DNA of 64,000 bases. Source: Gloeocapsopsis dulcis (lineage in GTDB: Bacteria > Cyanobacteriota > Cyanobacteriia > Cyanobacteriales > Chroococcidiopsidaceae). The stretch is taken from NCBI RefSeq assembly GCF_032163395.1, contig NZ_CP119968.1:2940001-3004000 (forward strand). Reading direction: 5' to 3'. Made by a program: the position numbers and the translations under genes. The notes below the pieces were generated by a model. The model did no database searches. It was not told where the DNA came from and saw nothing but the letters and a program-made list of their open reading frames with translations. Positions 43,786 to 53,701 of the stretch are shown piece after piece (position 1 is the stretch's first letter; each line of letters begins with the position of its first letter).

Positions 43786-45074
43786 ATGCTTGTTTTAGAG
43801 TTCAAAGCATACAGGAAAACAAAGCAATTCAGCGCAATAGATGAGGCACTACGAATAGTGCAATTCATCCGCAACAAAGCATTACGCTTTTGGATGGATA
43901 ACAAAAAAGTCAGCAAATACGACCTCAACAAATATTGTGCTGTACTAGCTAAAGAATACTCGTTTGTCGATGAACTCAATAGTATGGCTCGCCAAGCGTC
44001 TGCTGAACGAGCATGGTCTGCTATTAGCCGATTCTTTTATTAGCCGATTCTTTACGGTTGATCAAGGGCGAGGTTAGATCGCCCCAACAACCTCGAGAAC
44101 TGCTTTAAGCAGATTTCAGGGTTGAAAGACTATCCCCAATTCCAAAAAGATAACCGCTCAGTCGAGTACAAAACCTCTGGGTGGAAGTTGGCAGATGACC
44201 GAAAAACAATCACTTTCACGGACAAGAAAAACATTGGCAGACTCAAGCTCAAGGGCACCCGCGATCTGAACTTCTATCAGCCAGACCAAATAAAACGAGT
44301 CAGGTTGGTGAAACGCGCAGACGGGTACTATGTGCAATTCTGCGTCCAGATTGACCGTCTTGAAGTTGTTGAGCCGTCTGGTAATGCTATTGGTTTAGAC
44401 GTTGGACTCAACGATTTCTACACCGATAGCAACGCTGTAACAGTTAGAAAATCCTCGGTTTCTTCGCAAAGGGGCAAGACGGTTAAGGCAGGCTCAACGT
44501 CGCGTCTCAAGACGAGTCAAAGGGTCTAAGAATAGAGCTAAGGCTAGACACATTCTGGGTAAACGCCATCTCAAGATAAGTAGGCAGCGTAGAGATCATG
44601 CCGTGAAGTTGGCAAGGTGCGTAGTCCAGTCTAACGACTTGGTAGCCTACGAAGACTTGAGAATTAAAAATATGGTGCAAAATCATTGTCTAGCCAAGTC
44701 GATTAACGACGCATCTTGGTATCAGTTCCGAGTGTGGCTGGAATATTTCGGCAAAGTGTTCGGGAAAATAACTGTTGCCGTAACACCAAACGGAACAACT
44801 CAAGAATGCTCTAACTGTGGTACGGTGGTCAAGAAATCTCTCAGCACGAGAACCCATGCTTGTCAGTGCGGAACCCTGCTAGACCGTGACCACAATGCTG
44901 CTAGAAACATCCTAACTCGAGGATTGGCTACGGTAGGGCATACCGGAAGCTACGGACTTGATCCGTGCAACGCTTGGGGAGAGACAACCTCTACTTTGGC
45001 TGAAGAAATTCTGTCAAAGCAAGTCGCCTCATTGAGCCAAGAATCCCCGTCGCGCGATTCGCGGGGAGTGTCAA
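43705..45074 (+). mobile_element. IS200/IS605-group element carrying only a decayed tnpB
   Basis: The left end shows GGGTTTAAAACCCC and TCTTTCTAGGATGG next to the TnpB start. The right end carries a GC hairpin (CCCCG at 45045-45049 with CGGGG at 45062-45066) followed by AGTGTCAA, the form of end seen in cyanobacterial IS605-group elements. No tnpA (Y1 transposase) is adjacent, so movement would have needed help in trans. The exact ends cannot be set without another copy. Confidence 0.65.
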
Positions 45075-45091
45075 GTTGTGCCACCTTGTAG
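43786..45091 (+). pseudogene. tnpB: tnpB (IS605 OrfB, RNA-guided nuclease family), broken in at least two places
   Basis: Three successive frames together spell a whole TnpB. The first (from the ATG at 43786) gives the N-terminal domain up to AWSAISRFFY. There a 16-base tandem duplication (44022-44037 and 44038-44053) and about 40 further bases with a hairpin bring a stop. Homology resumes at 44095 (ENCFKQISGLK) and includes the RuvC-I Asp in IGLDVGLNDF. One extra A near 44446 then shifts the frame. The rest runs to 45091 with the RuvC-II Glu in VAYEDLRIKNM, the zinc finger (CSNCGTVV...CQCG) and the RuvC-III Asp in LDRDHNAARN. Catalytic residues are all kept, so decay looks recent. Confidence 0.85.
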
Positions 45092-47155
45092 GATAATATA
45101 TGCTCCCCATATAGCAGTAGCACAAGCTAAAATTGTAGACCAAACTGGATGATTGCTACGACCACTCCTGGTTTGAGTATGCCAGGTAGCAAGATCCAAC
45201 CACAACGTAGCTCCACGACGACACCAACCAAGCACGATAATATCTTGACCAATTAGCTCTTCAACCTGTGACTGTCTGCGGAGAAATGTATTAATAAGTT
45301 TAAGTAATGGTTGATGAAGTCGAATTAACCCAATATCTAATTCTAAAATCAAAACTGGCGCTAGCCAGTTGCTAATACCGCAACGTCCTAGGAGTTTACC
45401 TTGCAGACGCATAGGTTGGCTATCTAAGGGAAGCGTATTGGGGTTAGCTAAGAAGTTGAGGAGATCAGACTTTGAAGCAAAGTTAATATCAGGAAAAAAA
45501 GAATTGACGCGAATAAACGTGCCAATACTAAAGCCTATTGGTAAAGAACCTAAAACTAAAAACCAGTCGCCAAACATCCATGCTAACTGCGGTATTCTGA
45601 ACCAAATTCCAATTGCGCCAACAAACCAAGTCAGACATCCAAAAATTAAGCCTAAGATAATGCCGAAAAAAGGAGCACCTTGTAGTAAAAAAGACATAAA
45701 AGACTGTTCTACATTGGTTCTTAGTAATGCCAATTCAGGTTTCAAATGCCAATTTTGAGCAATGTGAGTAAGATGTTGCACGCGATCGCCTACAAGCGGA
45801 TGCATCTGGTTAAGACTGAACCAGGATCGGTAAGAATTATAACAATCCCAAGTTAGTACGCGCTCAAAGTCAGTCAATGTTTTGCACGCACTAAGCGTGA
45901 TAGCTTGATTGTGATTGATGGGAAAAAGCAACTGCCAACTTTCTAATAGCCAACTGATACCCTCTTGCTGGTGAATGTCTATTGCGATACCTTGAATAAT
46001 TTTGAGTAAGGCACGAGTTAAGCCATTGGGATTACCTGTCATTTCAGTTGCTAGGCGATCGCTGTAGTAAATTCGTACTTGAGATAGCCAAACTGTAGGA
46101 ATGCAAAGAAGATACCAAACCACGTAGGCAAAATTAGCGATCGTGCCAGCAATAAATCGCAGATATAAGTAAGGAATTTTATTACCCCATTGCGATATTT
46201 GGTAATACGCGATGTAAGGTAACTGCGTCGCAGCCATAATCAAGGACATGAGGGCAAAATCTTTGTGAGCAATATGTCCTAATTGAGTTGCATAAATCGT
46301 GGCAATTTCATTCGCTGCTAAGTGTTCTAGAAGTCCTTGAGTTACGACAATACGGGCATTTCTGGGTAAGTTGCCATAAGTGAGTGCTAGTGGTACTGCA
46401 ATCGGTAACAATCTTAGCTGGGGTACTCCCCAATTTTGTCGCTGATAGTAGCGTTCTAGTAAGTGGCAAGCTTCTGGGCTATGAGACGCTAGTGTATCGA
46501 GCGATAAGGATTGCAAGCCATAGAATATTCGTAGTAAGCCATCAAGTAACCAAGGAGAAACACTGAACACCAGAAGAAATGCGACGAGAACAAACTGTGT
46601 CGGATCGCGGTAAAAAAGTTGGATTGGTTCTAGGTAGGGTAGGTTAACTAGTAAATCATTGGTTACGCGCATGAATACTTGTAGCAGTTCGCGGGTTAGC
46701 CAGAAAAAGGCAATTGCTGTTCCTGCTTGTAGTAACCACAGCGGTAGCAAATTTATCTTAGGCAGTCGTTGCAGTTTTTTTAATCGTTGGGCACGATGTT
46801 CAGTTGGAGGTGTAGCTGGCGCGGCGGAATTCTGTTCTAGTGAACTGGTGTGATCAGATTGATTTACTTGCGTTAGTTTAGGTTGTTGAGAAGGGCGATT
46901 TAATTCCTGAAAATGACGCAATGCCCATGTTTGAATTTGAGGATCGGGATGATGGCTTAAAGTTTGGCAAAGTGCGATCGCTCGTTCATCTCCAATATTT
47001 TTATAGGCGATGACTAAACCCATCTGTACTTTCACAAGTGTTGTTGGATCGCTGTCGTTTTGAACCACTGCTTCGAGTTGCGCGATCGCCTTGTGATAAT
47101 CTCCTTGATTTAAAGCTGTGAATCCAGCTACTACAAATGAGTTGGGAGAAGCCAT
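45071..47155 (-). CDS. M48-like membrane protein without the zinc-binding motif
   Basis: A 694-residue protein with a helical N-terminal repeat region (residues 1-85, DYHKAIAQLEAVVQ and later HEAT/TPR-like), several membrane helices (near 135, 190, 345, 495 and 525) and a domain laid out like M48 peptidases (PLALTYGNLPRNARIVVTQGLL, HLAANEIATIYATQLGHIAHKD). The HExxH motif reads TQLGH (residues 290-294): the first His and the catalytic Glu are missing. The RExxAD ligand motif reads RIYYSD, so the third ligand is missing too. It is therefore probably a pseudoprotease. The C-terminal part resembles a soluble beta domain. The stop codon lies at the edge of the IS element. Confidence 0.75.
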   Translation of the reverse strand: MASPNSFVVAGFTALNQGDYHKAIAQLEAVVQNDSDPTTLVKVQMGLVIAYKNIGDERAIALCQTLSHHPDPQIQTWALRHFQELNRPSQQPKLTQVNQSDHTSSLEQNSAAPATPPTEHRAQRLKKLQRLPKINLLPLWLLQAGTAIAFFWLTRELLQVFMRVTNDLLVNLPYLEPIQLFYRDPTQFVLVAFLLVFSVSPWLLDGLLRIFYGLQSLSLDTLASHSPEACHLLERYYQRQNWGVPQLRLLPIAVPLALTYGNLPRNARIVVTQGLLEHLAANEIATIYATQLGHIAHKDFALMSLIMAATQLPYIAYYQISQWGNKIPYLYLRFIAGTIANFAYVVWYLLCIPTVWLSQVRIYYSDRLATEMTGNPNGLTRALLKIIQGIAIDIHQQEGISWLLESWQLLFPINHNQAITLSACKTLTDFERVLTWDCYNSYRSWFSLNQMHPLVGDRVQHLTHIAQNWHLKPELALLRTNVEQSFMSFLLQGAPFFGIILGLIFGCLTWFVGAIGIWFRIPQLAWMFGDWFLVLGSLPIGFSIGTFIRVNSFFPDINFASKSDLLNFLANPNTLPLDSQPMRLQGKLLGRCGISNWLAPVLILELDIGLIRLHQPLLKLINTFLRRQSQVEELIGQDIIVLGWCRRGATLWLDLATWHTQTRSGRSNHPVWSTILACATAIWGAYIILQGGTT

Positions 47156-47191
47156 GATCTAATTGTGTCAAATTGATGGAATTTTGATTTT

Positions 47192-47560
47192 ATGGATTTC
47201 TCGTGTAGCAGCGCGTTTGTAACATTAGCAGCAATTGATTTAGAAAAGTTAGTACTTTTCTACGGTAATCTACTAGGCATAAAACCACGGCACTACACTC
47301 CAAGCTATGCCGAGTTTCAGTTACCAGGTTTGCGATTAGGTATTTTTCGACCAAAGATACACCAACCTGAATTTAAGAACTCTAGTAGCGCAATGAGTTT
47401 GTGCCTAGAAGTCAGTGACCTAGAAAATGCCATTGCGCAACTTACTGATCTAGGCTACCCACCACCAGGCGAAATATTAACAGCTGCTCACGGAAAAGAA
47501 ATTTATGCCTACGATCCACAAGGCAATCGTCTAATTCTATATCAATCAAGTGGTAAATGA
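47192..47560 (+). CDS. VOC-superfamily (glyoxalase/dioxygenase fold) protein
   Basis: A 122-residue protein with two beta-alpha-beta-beta-beta modules of the vicinal-oxygen-chelate fold: LAAIDLEKLVLFYGNLLGI, then FQLPGLRLGIF, MSLCLEVSDLENAIAQL and a final AYDPQGNRLILYQ. The last motif usually supplies a Glu metal ligand (GNxxEL); here it is GNRLIL, so the metal site may be incomplete. Small cyanobacterial members are uncharacterised. The gene is divergent from the M48-like gene. Confidence 0.8.
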   Translation: MDFSCSSAFVTLAAIDLEKLVLFYGNLLGIKPRHYTPSYAEFQLPGLRLGIFRPKIHQPEFKNSSSAMSLCLEVSDLENAIAQLTDLGYPPPGEILTAAHGKEIYAYDPQGNRLILYQSSGK

Positions 47561-47573
47561 ACAGTCACTCAAC

Positions 47574-47870
47574 TTAGAAATATTGAATTGCGTCTGCCAA
47601 ACCATAGATACTGATAATCAGCATCAGGACTGCGGTTACTTGGGTTGCACGGATGTAAGGTGAAGGAGCGATCGCTTCGCGGATTAAAATTGAGATTGAC
47701 GATCCAATGACAAAACTGAGGCTTAACACCAAATAAGGCCAGAAGGGTAAAATACTCCAAACTGCTAAGAGTGCTAATGCTATCCACAGCATGACAAGCT
47801 CAACAAAGCGGGGTGGATTGTACTGGCTAGATAAAATTAAAGTATTCAGCCAAAAGCGCCAAGTTGCCAT
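47574..47870 (-). CDS. Small membrane protein of unknown function
   Basis: A 98-residue protein with three hydrophobic helices (about residues 24-42, 44-62 and 77-95) and few charged residues. The N terminus MATWRFWLNTLILSSQYNPP is amphipathic. The gene sits 24 bases downstream of chlI on the same strand, so it is probably cotranscribed, which might point to a thylakoid or envelope place. I do not recognise a family. Confidence 0.7.
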   Translation of the reverse strand: MATWRFWLNTLILSSQYNPPRFVELVMLWIALALLAVWSILPFWPYLVLSLSFVIGSSISILIREAIAPSPYIRATQVTAVLMLIISIYGLADAIQYF

Positions 47871-47894
47871 TTTGTGCCTACCAATAACAGATAA

Positions 47895-49001
47895 TTAGCG
47901 ACGTCCACTCATTTGGGCGGTACCGTTTGACTGTGCAGTCTCAGTAACATCTTCGATCCCAAATACGCGGTTGAAAGCTTTTTCGACTTTGTATCCGGAG
48001 TCAATTGCTTCCAAGGGGTCTTTCCGCAAGCGATGGCGCAAGCATAAGGTAATGACGCGACGAATATCATCAACAGTGACTTCGGTACGTCCTTCAAAGG
48101 CTGCTAAAGCTTTTGCCGCACGATTGCTGACAATATCGCCCCGTAAGCCATCAACATCGAGTTCAGAACAGACTTCTGAGATGTTTACTCTTAATTCGTA
48201 ATCAAGATTTACTGAAGGTAAAAGTGCTTGAGCTTGAATTAATTTTTGTTGCAATTCTTGCTGCTGGGGTTGATATTTTTCTAAAAACTGCTGCGGATTT
48301 TGATCGAATTCAGCTCGTTGTTCAACAATTTGGACGCGTAGTGCAGGTTCTTTGACGGTGTGAATTTCTGCGTGCATGCCAAAGCGATCGAGGAGTTGCG
48401 GACGCAATTCACCTTCTTCAGGGTTTCCCGAACCAACCAAAACAAAGCGTGCAGGGTGACGAATCGAAATGCCTTCACGTTCTACAGTGTTCCAACCACC
48501 TGCTGCTGAGTCGAGAAGAACGTCTACTAAGTGGTCGTCAAGTAAGTTAACTTCATCAACGTAGAGAATGCCTCGGTTTGCTTTAGCAAGAAGTCCTGGT
48601 TCAAAGGCTTTAACGCCTTCAGATAAGGCTTTTTCAATATCGATAGTGCCACAAACTCTGTCTTCGGTTGCGCCCAAGGGCAAGTCAACCATAGAGACTT
48701 TTTTGTACGTTACAGGAATTTCTGCTTGTTGTTCGAGTTGCTGCCGCACAGCATCGCTCATCAGTTCGGGATCTTGAGGATCGCTGTTAAAAGGGTCATC
48801 AGCAACAACTTCAATTTCTGGAAGTAAATCAGCTAATGCCCGAATTGTTGTTGATTTACCAGTACCGCGATCGCCCATAATCATGACACCACCAATTTTG
48901 GGGTCAATCACGTTCAACAACAAGGCAAGTTTCATTTCTTCCTGACCGACAATGGCAGTGAAGGGAAAAACGCGACGGACAGCTGGGGCAGTTGAACTCA
49001 C
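47895..49001 (-). CDS. chlI: Magnesium chelatase ATPase subunit I
   Basis: AAA+ subunit of the ChlH-ChlD-ChlI complex that inserts Mg2+ into protoporphyrin IX, the first committed step of chlorophyll synthesis. It has Walker A ([10 protein letters not shown]), Walker B ([12 protein letters not shown]), sensor 1 ([21 protein letters not shown] with the Arg finger) and the C-terminal [11 protein letters not shown]. Length, 368 residues, is usual. ChlH and ChlD are not in the window. Confidence 0.97.
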   Translation of the reverse strand: MSSTAPAVRRVFPFTAIVGQEEMKLALLLNVIDPKIGGVMIMGDRGTGKSTTIRALADLLPEIEVVADDPFNSDPQDPELMSDAVRQQLEQQAEIPVTYKKVSMVDLPLGATEDRVCGTIDIEKALSEGVKAFEPGLLAKANRGILYVDEVNLLDDHLVDVLLDSAAGGWNTVEREGISIRHPARFVLVGSGNPEEGELRPQLLDRFGMHAEIHTVKEPALRVQIVEQRAEFDQNPQQFLEKYQPQQQELQQKLIQAQALLPSVNLDYELRVNISEVCSELDVDGLRGDIVSNRAAKALAAFEGRTEVTVDDIRRVITLCLRHRLRKDPLEAIDSGYKVEKAFNRVFGIEDVTETAQSNGTAQMSGRR

Positions 49002-49263
49002 AGAAGATTACCTGAAAATGTGGGGACACCGTTTTTCATTGTGCCACACTATGAGGAGTTAGGAGCGAGCGAGGGGCGAGGTTGAAAAGATAACTTAACT
49101 AAATGCTTTTCAAGCGATCGCAAAAAGCTGTTGTAGTGCTTTTTCCACTGCTAATTTATCTACTTGAGTCAATATACCAATTCGTTTCACAACATGGCGT
49201 CGTCTAGGGTAAACAACTTCATCCTTACCATTTTTTATAGTAATACGGTATTACTTAGGTTGA

Positions 49264-50775
49264 CTAAGGCAACCAAAAGTCTGGGACTAGGTTCTGAGCT
49301 AGATTGCGTAGAGTATCGTTAAGCGATCGCCCAAGCTGAATGTGTGGTTCATCAGGCTCAACAGGAATAATTGCGGCTGGAGTACCGCGCCCAAATCTCG
49401 AAATGACTAAGTTAGCAGCTTCTAACCCTGTAACATAAGCTTTTTCCTGCGACCAAGAACCGTGACGGTTGACAATCCAATCACCGCTCATAAATACATT
49501 TTGGATACTTGTCGTTGCTGGCAGCATATATTGATAACTACCAGGCGCGAAATGCGTCACAGCCCGTGGTAAACGAATCACATGACTGTCAATAACTTTG
49601 GCAGTGTCAAACGCAGGAATACACATCGCTAAGTCACGTTGTACTAGTGACACAATTTCTGCATCACTTAAGGGCAGAAATTGATTTGCATGGTAAAAAT
49701 CAGCTTCGATTACCGTACCTGGCGCATTGCGGTATTCATCATGCAGGGCGTTTAAATCAAAAAATGTCCAGCCTGTTGTCGCATTAAACCCAAAACACGC
49801 ATTTGATGGGCGGGGAATCTCAATTTTGCGGTCAAACCATAGCCTAGTAGCTAAGACATCAATAGCGCCTAAATTCATGACATCGCGGAATTCTTGACGG
49901 CTTTGCAGGCTAGGGCTACTGCTAATAATCTTTTGCATCCCACTGATTCCTACTGCGAAGATGACTGCATCAGCGGTAAACACTTGCTCTCCACAAACAA
50001 CCCCAGTTGCTTGACCGTTATCATCAAGAATCAGATCGCTTACCCGTTGATTTGCGACCAACTTACCACCAGCTTGCTCAATACGCTTCACCCAAGGCTG
50101 AAAAATCATTTCTCCCACGGTTCCGCGACACCAAACGACATCAAAATTTGGTTGATGCGCCAGGATAAAGTAATACAGCATTCCTAAGGTTGCCGCAGCA
50201 GAACAATGTTCGCCAGGGGCAAATAAACCAACTAAGAGCATTGGCTCAAAAGAATCGCGGTACAAACGTGCTGAAACACCAAAATTTTTAAATAACTCTC
50301 TTGCAGTAACAGAATCGTAGCGTTGCCATGCAGCATCAGAGTTGTCAAAATCAATTACAGCATAAAGGAGCGGTAAAGCACTTAGGCGATCAACCAGGGG
50401 TAAACGTTGAAACTGAGTGTACAGAAATGTTCCAAGTGGTGCAGGAAGTCGTGGTAAATCTTGAAAAATAGGTGATACGACTTCTAATCCGGCAGGGGAG
50501 TACTGTGAGGAACGAGTAAACGGTGTAAAAGGATTAATCCCTAATTCGCGGACGAGGGAAAAAGTATTATGGTAGGGATACCAAAAACCATGAATTCCGG
50601 CTTCTACAGAACGCCCTGCGGCTTGCCAACCTGCAACTAGCCCTCCAGGATAGGGGCTTGCTTCCAAAAGCGTTACATCGTAGCCTTGCTTTGCTAAATG
50701 ATAAGTCGCTCCTAACCCAGCCCAACCAGCACCAACAACAATGATTTTGGGAGAGGATTGTGATGTTGATTGCAT
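49264..50775 (-). CDS. FAD-dependent amine-oxidase/carotenoid-desaturase-like oxidoreductase
   Basis: A 503-residue flavoprotein. The N-terminal dinucleotide-binding fold is clear (IIVVGAGWAGLGATYHLAKQ, then LLEASPYPGGLVAGW). The C-terminal FAD segment is MSGDWIVNRHGSWSQEKAYV with GLEAANLV. This is the layout of phytoene/zeta-carotene desaturase and HpnE-like enzymes, so the substrate is probably a hydrophobic isoprenoid. It differs from CrtP, CrtQ and CrtB, so I name only the superfamily. It has no signal peptide, and its neighbours give no pathway hint except chlI nearby. Confidence 0.82.
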   Translation of the reverse strand: MQSTSQSSPKIIVVGAGWAGLGATYHLAKQGYDVTLLEASPYPGGLVAGWQAAGRSVEAGIHGFWYPYHNTFSLVRELGINPFTPFTRSSQYSPAGLEVVSPIFQDLPRLPAPLGTFLYTQFQRLPLVDRLSALPLLYAVIDFDNSDAAWQRYDSVTARELFKNFGVSARLYRDSFEPMLLVGLFAPGEHCSAAATLGMLYYFILAHQPNFDVVWCRGTVGEMIFQPWVKRIEQAGGKLVANQRVSDLILDDNGQATGVVCGEQVFTADAVIFAVGISGMQKIISSSPSLQSRQEFRDVMNLGAIDVLATRLWFDRKIEIPRPSNACFGFNATTGWTFFDLNALHDEYRNAPGTVIEADFYHANQFLPLSDAEIVSLVQRDLAMCIPAFDTAKVIDSHVIRLPRAVTHFAPGSYQYMLPATTSIQNVFMSGDWIVNRHGSWSQEKAYVTGLEAANLVISRFGRGTPAAIIPVEPDEPHIQLGRSLNDTLRNLAQNLVPDFWLP

Positions 50776-50985
50776 AGCGCACCTTTATAATTCTTAAGTT
50801 TAGGATGACACTAAGTAGGAGGTTGTTAAATAGTTCTTATGGTTATGGGTAATTGGTAATTGGGGGTAACACTAACGCACTTAACCATTGCTGCTAGAAG
50901 CTTTACAGCCCTTAAGGATACAAAATCATTATTATGCTTAAATTGGAAAGCTGGAACGAAAAGTGAATTTGGTAATGTAGCCGTG

Positions 50986-51468
50986 ATGGATGAATCAGCA
51001 GCAACCGATTTAACAGCCACAGATGTAGTAGATGTAGAAACCTGTACGCCGCAAGATCAAGAGGCATTAAGTGCTTGCGTTCAAAGTTTAGGCTTGCCCC
51101 AGATCCAACGTCATATTTTTATCTGTGCTGACCAGACTCTTGCGCAATGTTGCTCTAAAGAAGCTAGTCTGGAATCTTGGGACTATCTCAAAAAGCGCTT
51201 GAAACAGCTCAAACTTGATAAACCAACTGCGACACATCCGAGTTGTATCTTTCGCACTAAAGCAAATTGTTTACGAGTTTGCTGCCAAGGACCAATTTTA
51301 GTTGTCTATCCTGATGGTGTGTGGTATAGACAAGCAACCCCAGAAGTGATTGAACGCATTATTCAGGAGCATATTATTGGCAATCGAGTTGTCGAGGAAT
51401 ACGCTTTTTTAACACATCCTTTACCTGAACCCGTCGCGATGGAGAAGGATACTGTGGAGGTTGAATAG
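50986..51468 (+). CDS. Thioredoxin-like [2Fe-2S] ferredoxin domain protein
   Basis: A ~160-residue protein with a thioredoxin-like [2Fe-2S] ferredoxin domain: [17 protein letters not shown], then [23 protein letters not shown], giving cysteines in the spacing seen in these ferredoxins, and a C-terminal [16 protein letters not shown] helix typical of the family. The N-terminal ~30 residues are acidic ([17 protein letters not shown]). I start at the ATG at 50986; the frame is open to 50860, but that part begins near a repeat and looks unlike protein. The ribosome site is weak either way, so the start is uncertain. Partner unknown. Confidence 0.8.
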   Translation: MDESAATDLTATDVVDVETCTPQDQEALSACVQSLGLPQIQRHIFICADQTLAQCCSKEASLESWDYLKKRLKQLKLDKPTATHPSCIFRTKANCLRVCCQGPILVVYPDGVWYRQATPEVIERIIQEHIIGNRVVEEYAFLTHPLPEPVAMEKDTVEVE

Positions 51469-51768
51469 CGATCGCTGCCGACATTAGTCAACATTAACGA
51501 AAAACAAGATAATTTCTAACTGCATACCAACAATTCCTAAGAATGCAGATATAATATCGCGTTAGATATACTTAAAAATTTTCGTACCGTTGTTAATACC
51601 TTACCGCCTCTGTCTCAGTTATGGCTTGTAAACCTTCTCAAAAAACATAATGTTAATATACTTTAGCCAGGAAATAATATTATTAACAAACTGCCAACAA
51701 GCAGAAAGTATTGTAGAAAAGTTTATTGACAAATACCTTTAGCTCAATTGTAGCGAGTAGCACATACT
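51469..51768. other. Leader region of the response regulator gene
   Basis: 300 bases, AT-rich, no coding sequence. TTGACAAATACC near 51724 could be a -35-like element, but I cannot pair it surely with a -10. Confidence 0.4.
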
Positions 51769-52416
51769 ATGAAAGAAACTACTGCCAAAGACAACAAGCG
51801 ACTACTCCTGATTGACGATGACCCGAACTTGATTTTGCTCGTCAAGGATTACTTAGAATTTCGTGGTTATGAAGTTATCACCGCAGAAAATGGACGCGAA
51901 GCCCTGCAAATTTTAGAGCAGGAAGTTCCAGATATGATTATCTGCGACGTGATGATGCCAGAAATGGATGGCTACACGTTTGTTAATAACGTCCGCCAAG
52001 ACGAACGGATCAGCTGGATTCCGGTTCTGTTCCTTTCAGCTAAAGGTCAAAGTCAAGATCGAGTTAAAGGACTGAACACAGGTGCTGATGTTTATATGGT
52101 CAAGCCGTTTGAGCCAGAAGAACTCGTAGCACAGGTAGAAGCATCCTTAAAACAGGCATATCGCCGTACCCAGCAGACAAATAACGGTAGTGAGGTTGCG
52201 CCCAAAATTCAAGTTCCTTTTGACGTTCACCTTACTCAAACCGAGTTGAAGGTCGTGCAGTTTGTTGCTAGAGGTTTAGCAAACCGCGATATTGCGGAGG
52301 AACTAAATGTCAGTCAGCGGACTGTAGAAAGTCACGTCTCAAATATGCTTGGTAAAACAGGGTTGCACAACCGTACAGAGTTAGCACGGTGGGCGATTGA
52401 AAACCAGATGGCGTGA
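51769..52416 (+). CDS. NarL/LuxR-type response regulator, Rre1/Ycf29-like
   Basis: A 215-residue two-component regulator. The receiver domain (residues 10-130) has the acidic pocket (LIDDDPN), phospho-acceptor Asp60 in IICDVMMPEMDG, the Ser in FLSAKGQ and the Lys in MVKPFEPEE. The C-terminal LuxR helix-turn-helix (residues 150-212: LTQTELKVVQFVARGLANRD, then SQRTVESHVSNMLGK) should bind DNA. From memory the close match is the cyanobacterial Rre1 (Ycf29) regulator, which works with the kinase Hik2 in stress and redox responses. No kinase gene is next to it. Confidence 0.87.
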   Translation: MKETTAKDNKRLLLIDDDPNLILLVKDYLEFRGYEVITAENGREALQILEQEVPDMIICDVMMPEMDGYTFVNNVRQDERISWIPVLFLSAKGQSQDRVKGLNTGADVYMVKPFEPEELVAQVEASLKQAYRRTQQTNNGSEVAPKIQVPFDVHLTQTELKVVQFVARGLANRDIAEELNVSQRTVESHVSNMLGKTGLHNRTELARWAIENQMA

Positions 52417-52538
52417 AGCAGATATTAGTACATAGTTATTTAGTAATCAGCGTGTAGAGTTATTCTTTGTTTTAGCGGGAATAACTTTACGCTTAAATCA
52501 TAAGACGAAAAGCTAAGAGCTAGTAGCTAATAACTTAA

Positions 52539-52835
52539 TTACCATCCATCTTCTTCTGAAGGTAGTTGGCTCCAAATTTCTAAATCTAATTCATTGAAAT
52601 AAAGCAAGGCATTTTGAATTTGCTGGCTGGTTCCTCGTAGTTCTAAATCAAACCAGCCATCATCGCGCCCGTTTGGGCTAAGTAATGCAGCAGCAATATT
52701 AACAGTAAGATTGTGCTGAGAAATTAGATGTGAAATGACTGGTTCCTCACGCAATTGTTTGGGAATGCGAACTTTAATCCGAGTTTTAGTTGGTCTTCCA
52801 GAAGGATTGGAGGCACTAATGTTGGAAATAGCCAT
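52539..52835 (-). CDS. NIL-domain protein of the sulfate permease operon
   Basis: A 98-residue protein that is essentially one NIL domain (RIKVRIPKQLREEPVISHLI, NLTVNIAAALLSPNGRDDGWFDLELRG), a ferredoxin-like fold usually found at the C terminus of methionine ABC transporter ATPases, where it senses substrate. Here it is free-standing, 11 bases downstream of cysW. It may regulate the sulfate permease, taking the sensor part that MetN carries fused; this is inference. Confidence 0.85.
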   Translation of the reverse strand: MAISNISASNPSGRPTKTRIKVRIPKQLREEPVISHLISQHNLTVNIAAALLSPNGRDDGWFDLELRGTSQQIQNALLYFNELDLEIWSQLPSEEDGW

Positions 52836-52846
52836 AGCTAGATCTC

Positions 52847-53701
52847 CTATTCAACATCTTTGATATGAGTTTTGCGTTCTAAAATTTCTTTGAGTACCAA
52901 GGTGACTAAAGCTAAACACGCCAATAGCAATGCAGCAGAAAATGCAGCCTGAGTTTGGTACTGCTTGTAAGCTTCTTCTACAAACAAGGGCAAAGTTTGA
53001 GTTTTACGGGCAATATTACCTGATACAACCGCGACAGCACCGAACTCGCCCATAGCTCTAGCGTTGGTTAAAATAACACCATATAGCAAACCCCAACGAA
53101 TATTGGGTAGAGTCACACGCCAAAATATCTGCCAATCTTTTGCCCCAAGCGTTTTTGCTGCTTCTTCTTGATCAGTACCAACCTCTTCTAAAACAGGGAT
53201 GACTTCACGCGCGACAAATGGTAACGTGACAAAAGCAGTTGCTAACACCATGCCAGGTAAAGCAAAAATAACTCTGAAATTGATTGCTTCTAAAAATGGT
53301 CCTAACCAACCGTTGCGCCCATAGAGTAAGACAATCATTAAACCAGCTACAACGGGTGAGACTGCAAAGGGCAAGTCTAAGATACTAATTACAAAAGTTC
53401 GCCCTGGAAATTTGTGACGGGCGATCGCCCATGCTGCACACAATCCAAATACTGTGTTTAATGGAACCACAATTAAGGCAATAATTATAGTTAGCCAAAT
53501 GCCATTCAAGAAGGCAGGATCTGTGAAGTTACTCACGAAAGGAGAAACGCCATTTCTAAAGGCTTGGTAGAAGACGTTGAGTGCTGGAATAAACAGTACT
53601 AAGCTAAGATAGGCAACTGCTACGCCAATTAAAACAGCTTTTACCCACTTGGCATCTTTTTTCTTACTAGCTAAATTCCGGCTAGATGCACTAAGACTCA
53701 T
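52847..53701 (-). CDS. cysW: Sulfate ABC transporter permease CysW
   Basis: One of the two membrane subunits of the sulfate/thiosulfate importer in the cytoplasmic membrane. It has six hydrophobic helices and the cytoplasmic EAA loop ([23 protein letters not shown]), the contact site for the ATPase Cys[21 protein letters not shown] is typical of CysW. It overlaps cysT by eleven bases (53691-53701) and is followed by the NIL gene. The ATPase gene cysA is not in this operon. Confidence 0.96.
   Translation of the reverse strand: MSLSASSRNLASKKKDAKWVKAVLIGVAVAYLSLVLFIPALNVFYQAFRNGVSPFVSNFTDPAFLNGIWLTIIIALIVVPLNTVFGLCAAWAIARHKFPGRTFVISILDLPFAVSPVVAGLMIVLLYGRNGWLGPFLEAINFRVIFALPGMVLATAFVTLPFVAREVIPVLEEVGTDQEEAAKTLGAKDWQIFWRVTLPNIRWGLLYGVILTNARAMGEFGAVAVVSGNIARKTQTLPLFVEEAYKQYQTQAAFSAALLLACLALVTLVLKEILERKTHIKDVE

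Noticed and set aside
50860-50985. Longer N terminus for the ferredoxin-like protein
   Set aside because: The added 42 residues begin at the edge of a TAATTGGTAATTGG repeat and look unlike coding sequence; the acidic start at 50986 is preferred.
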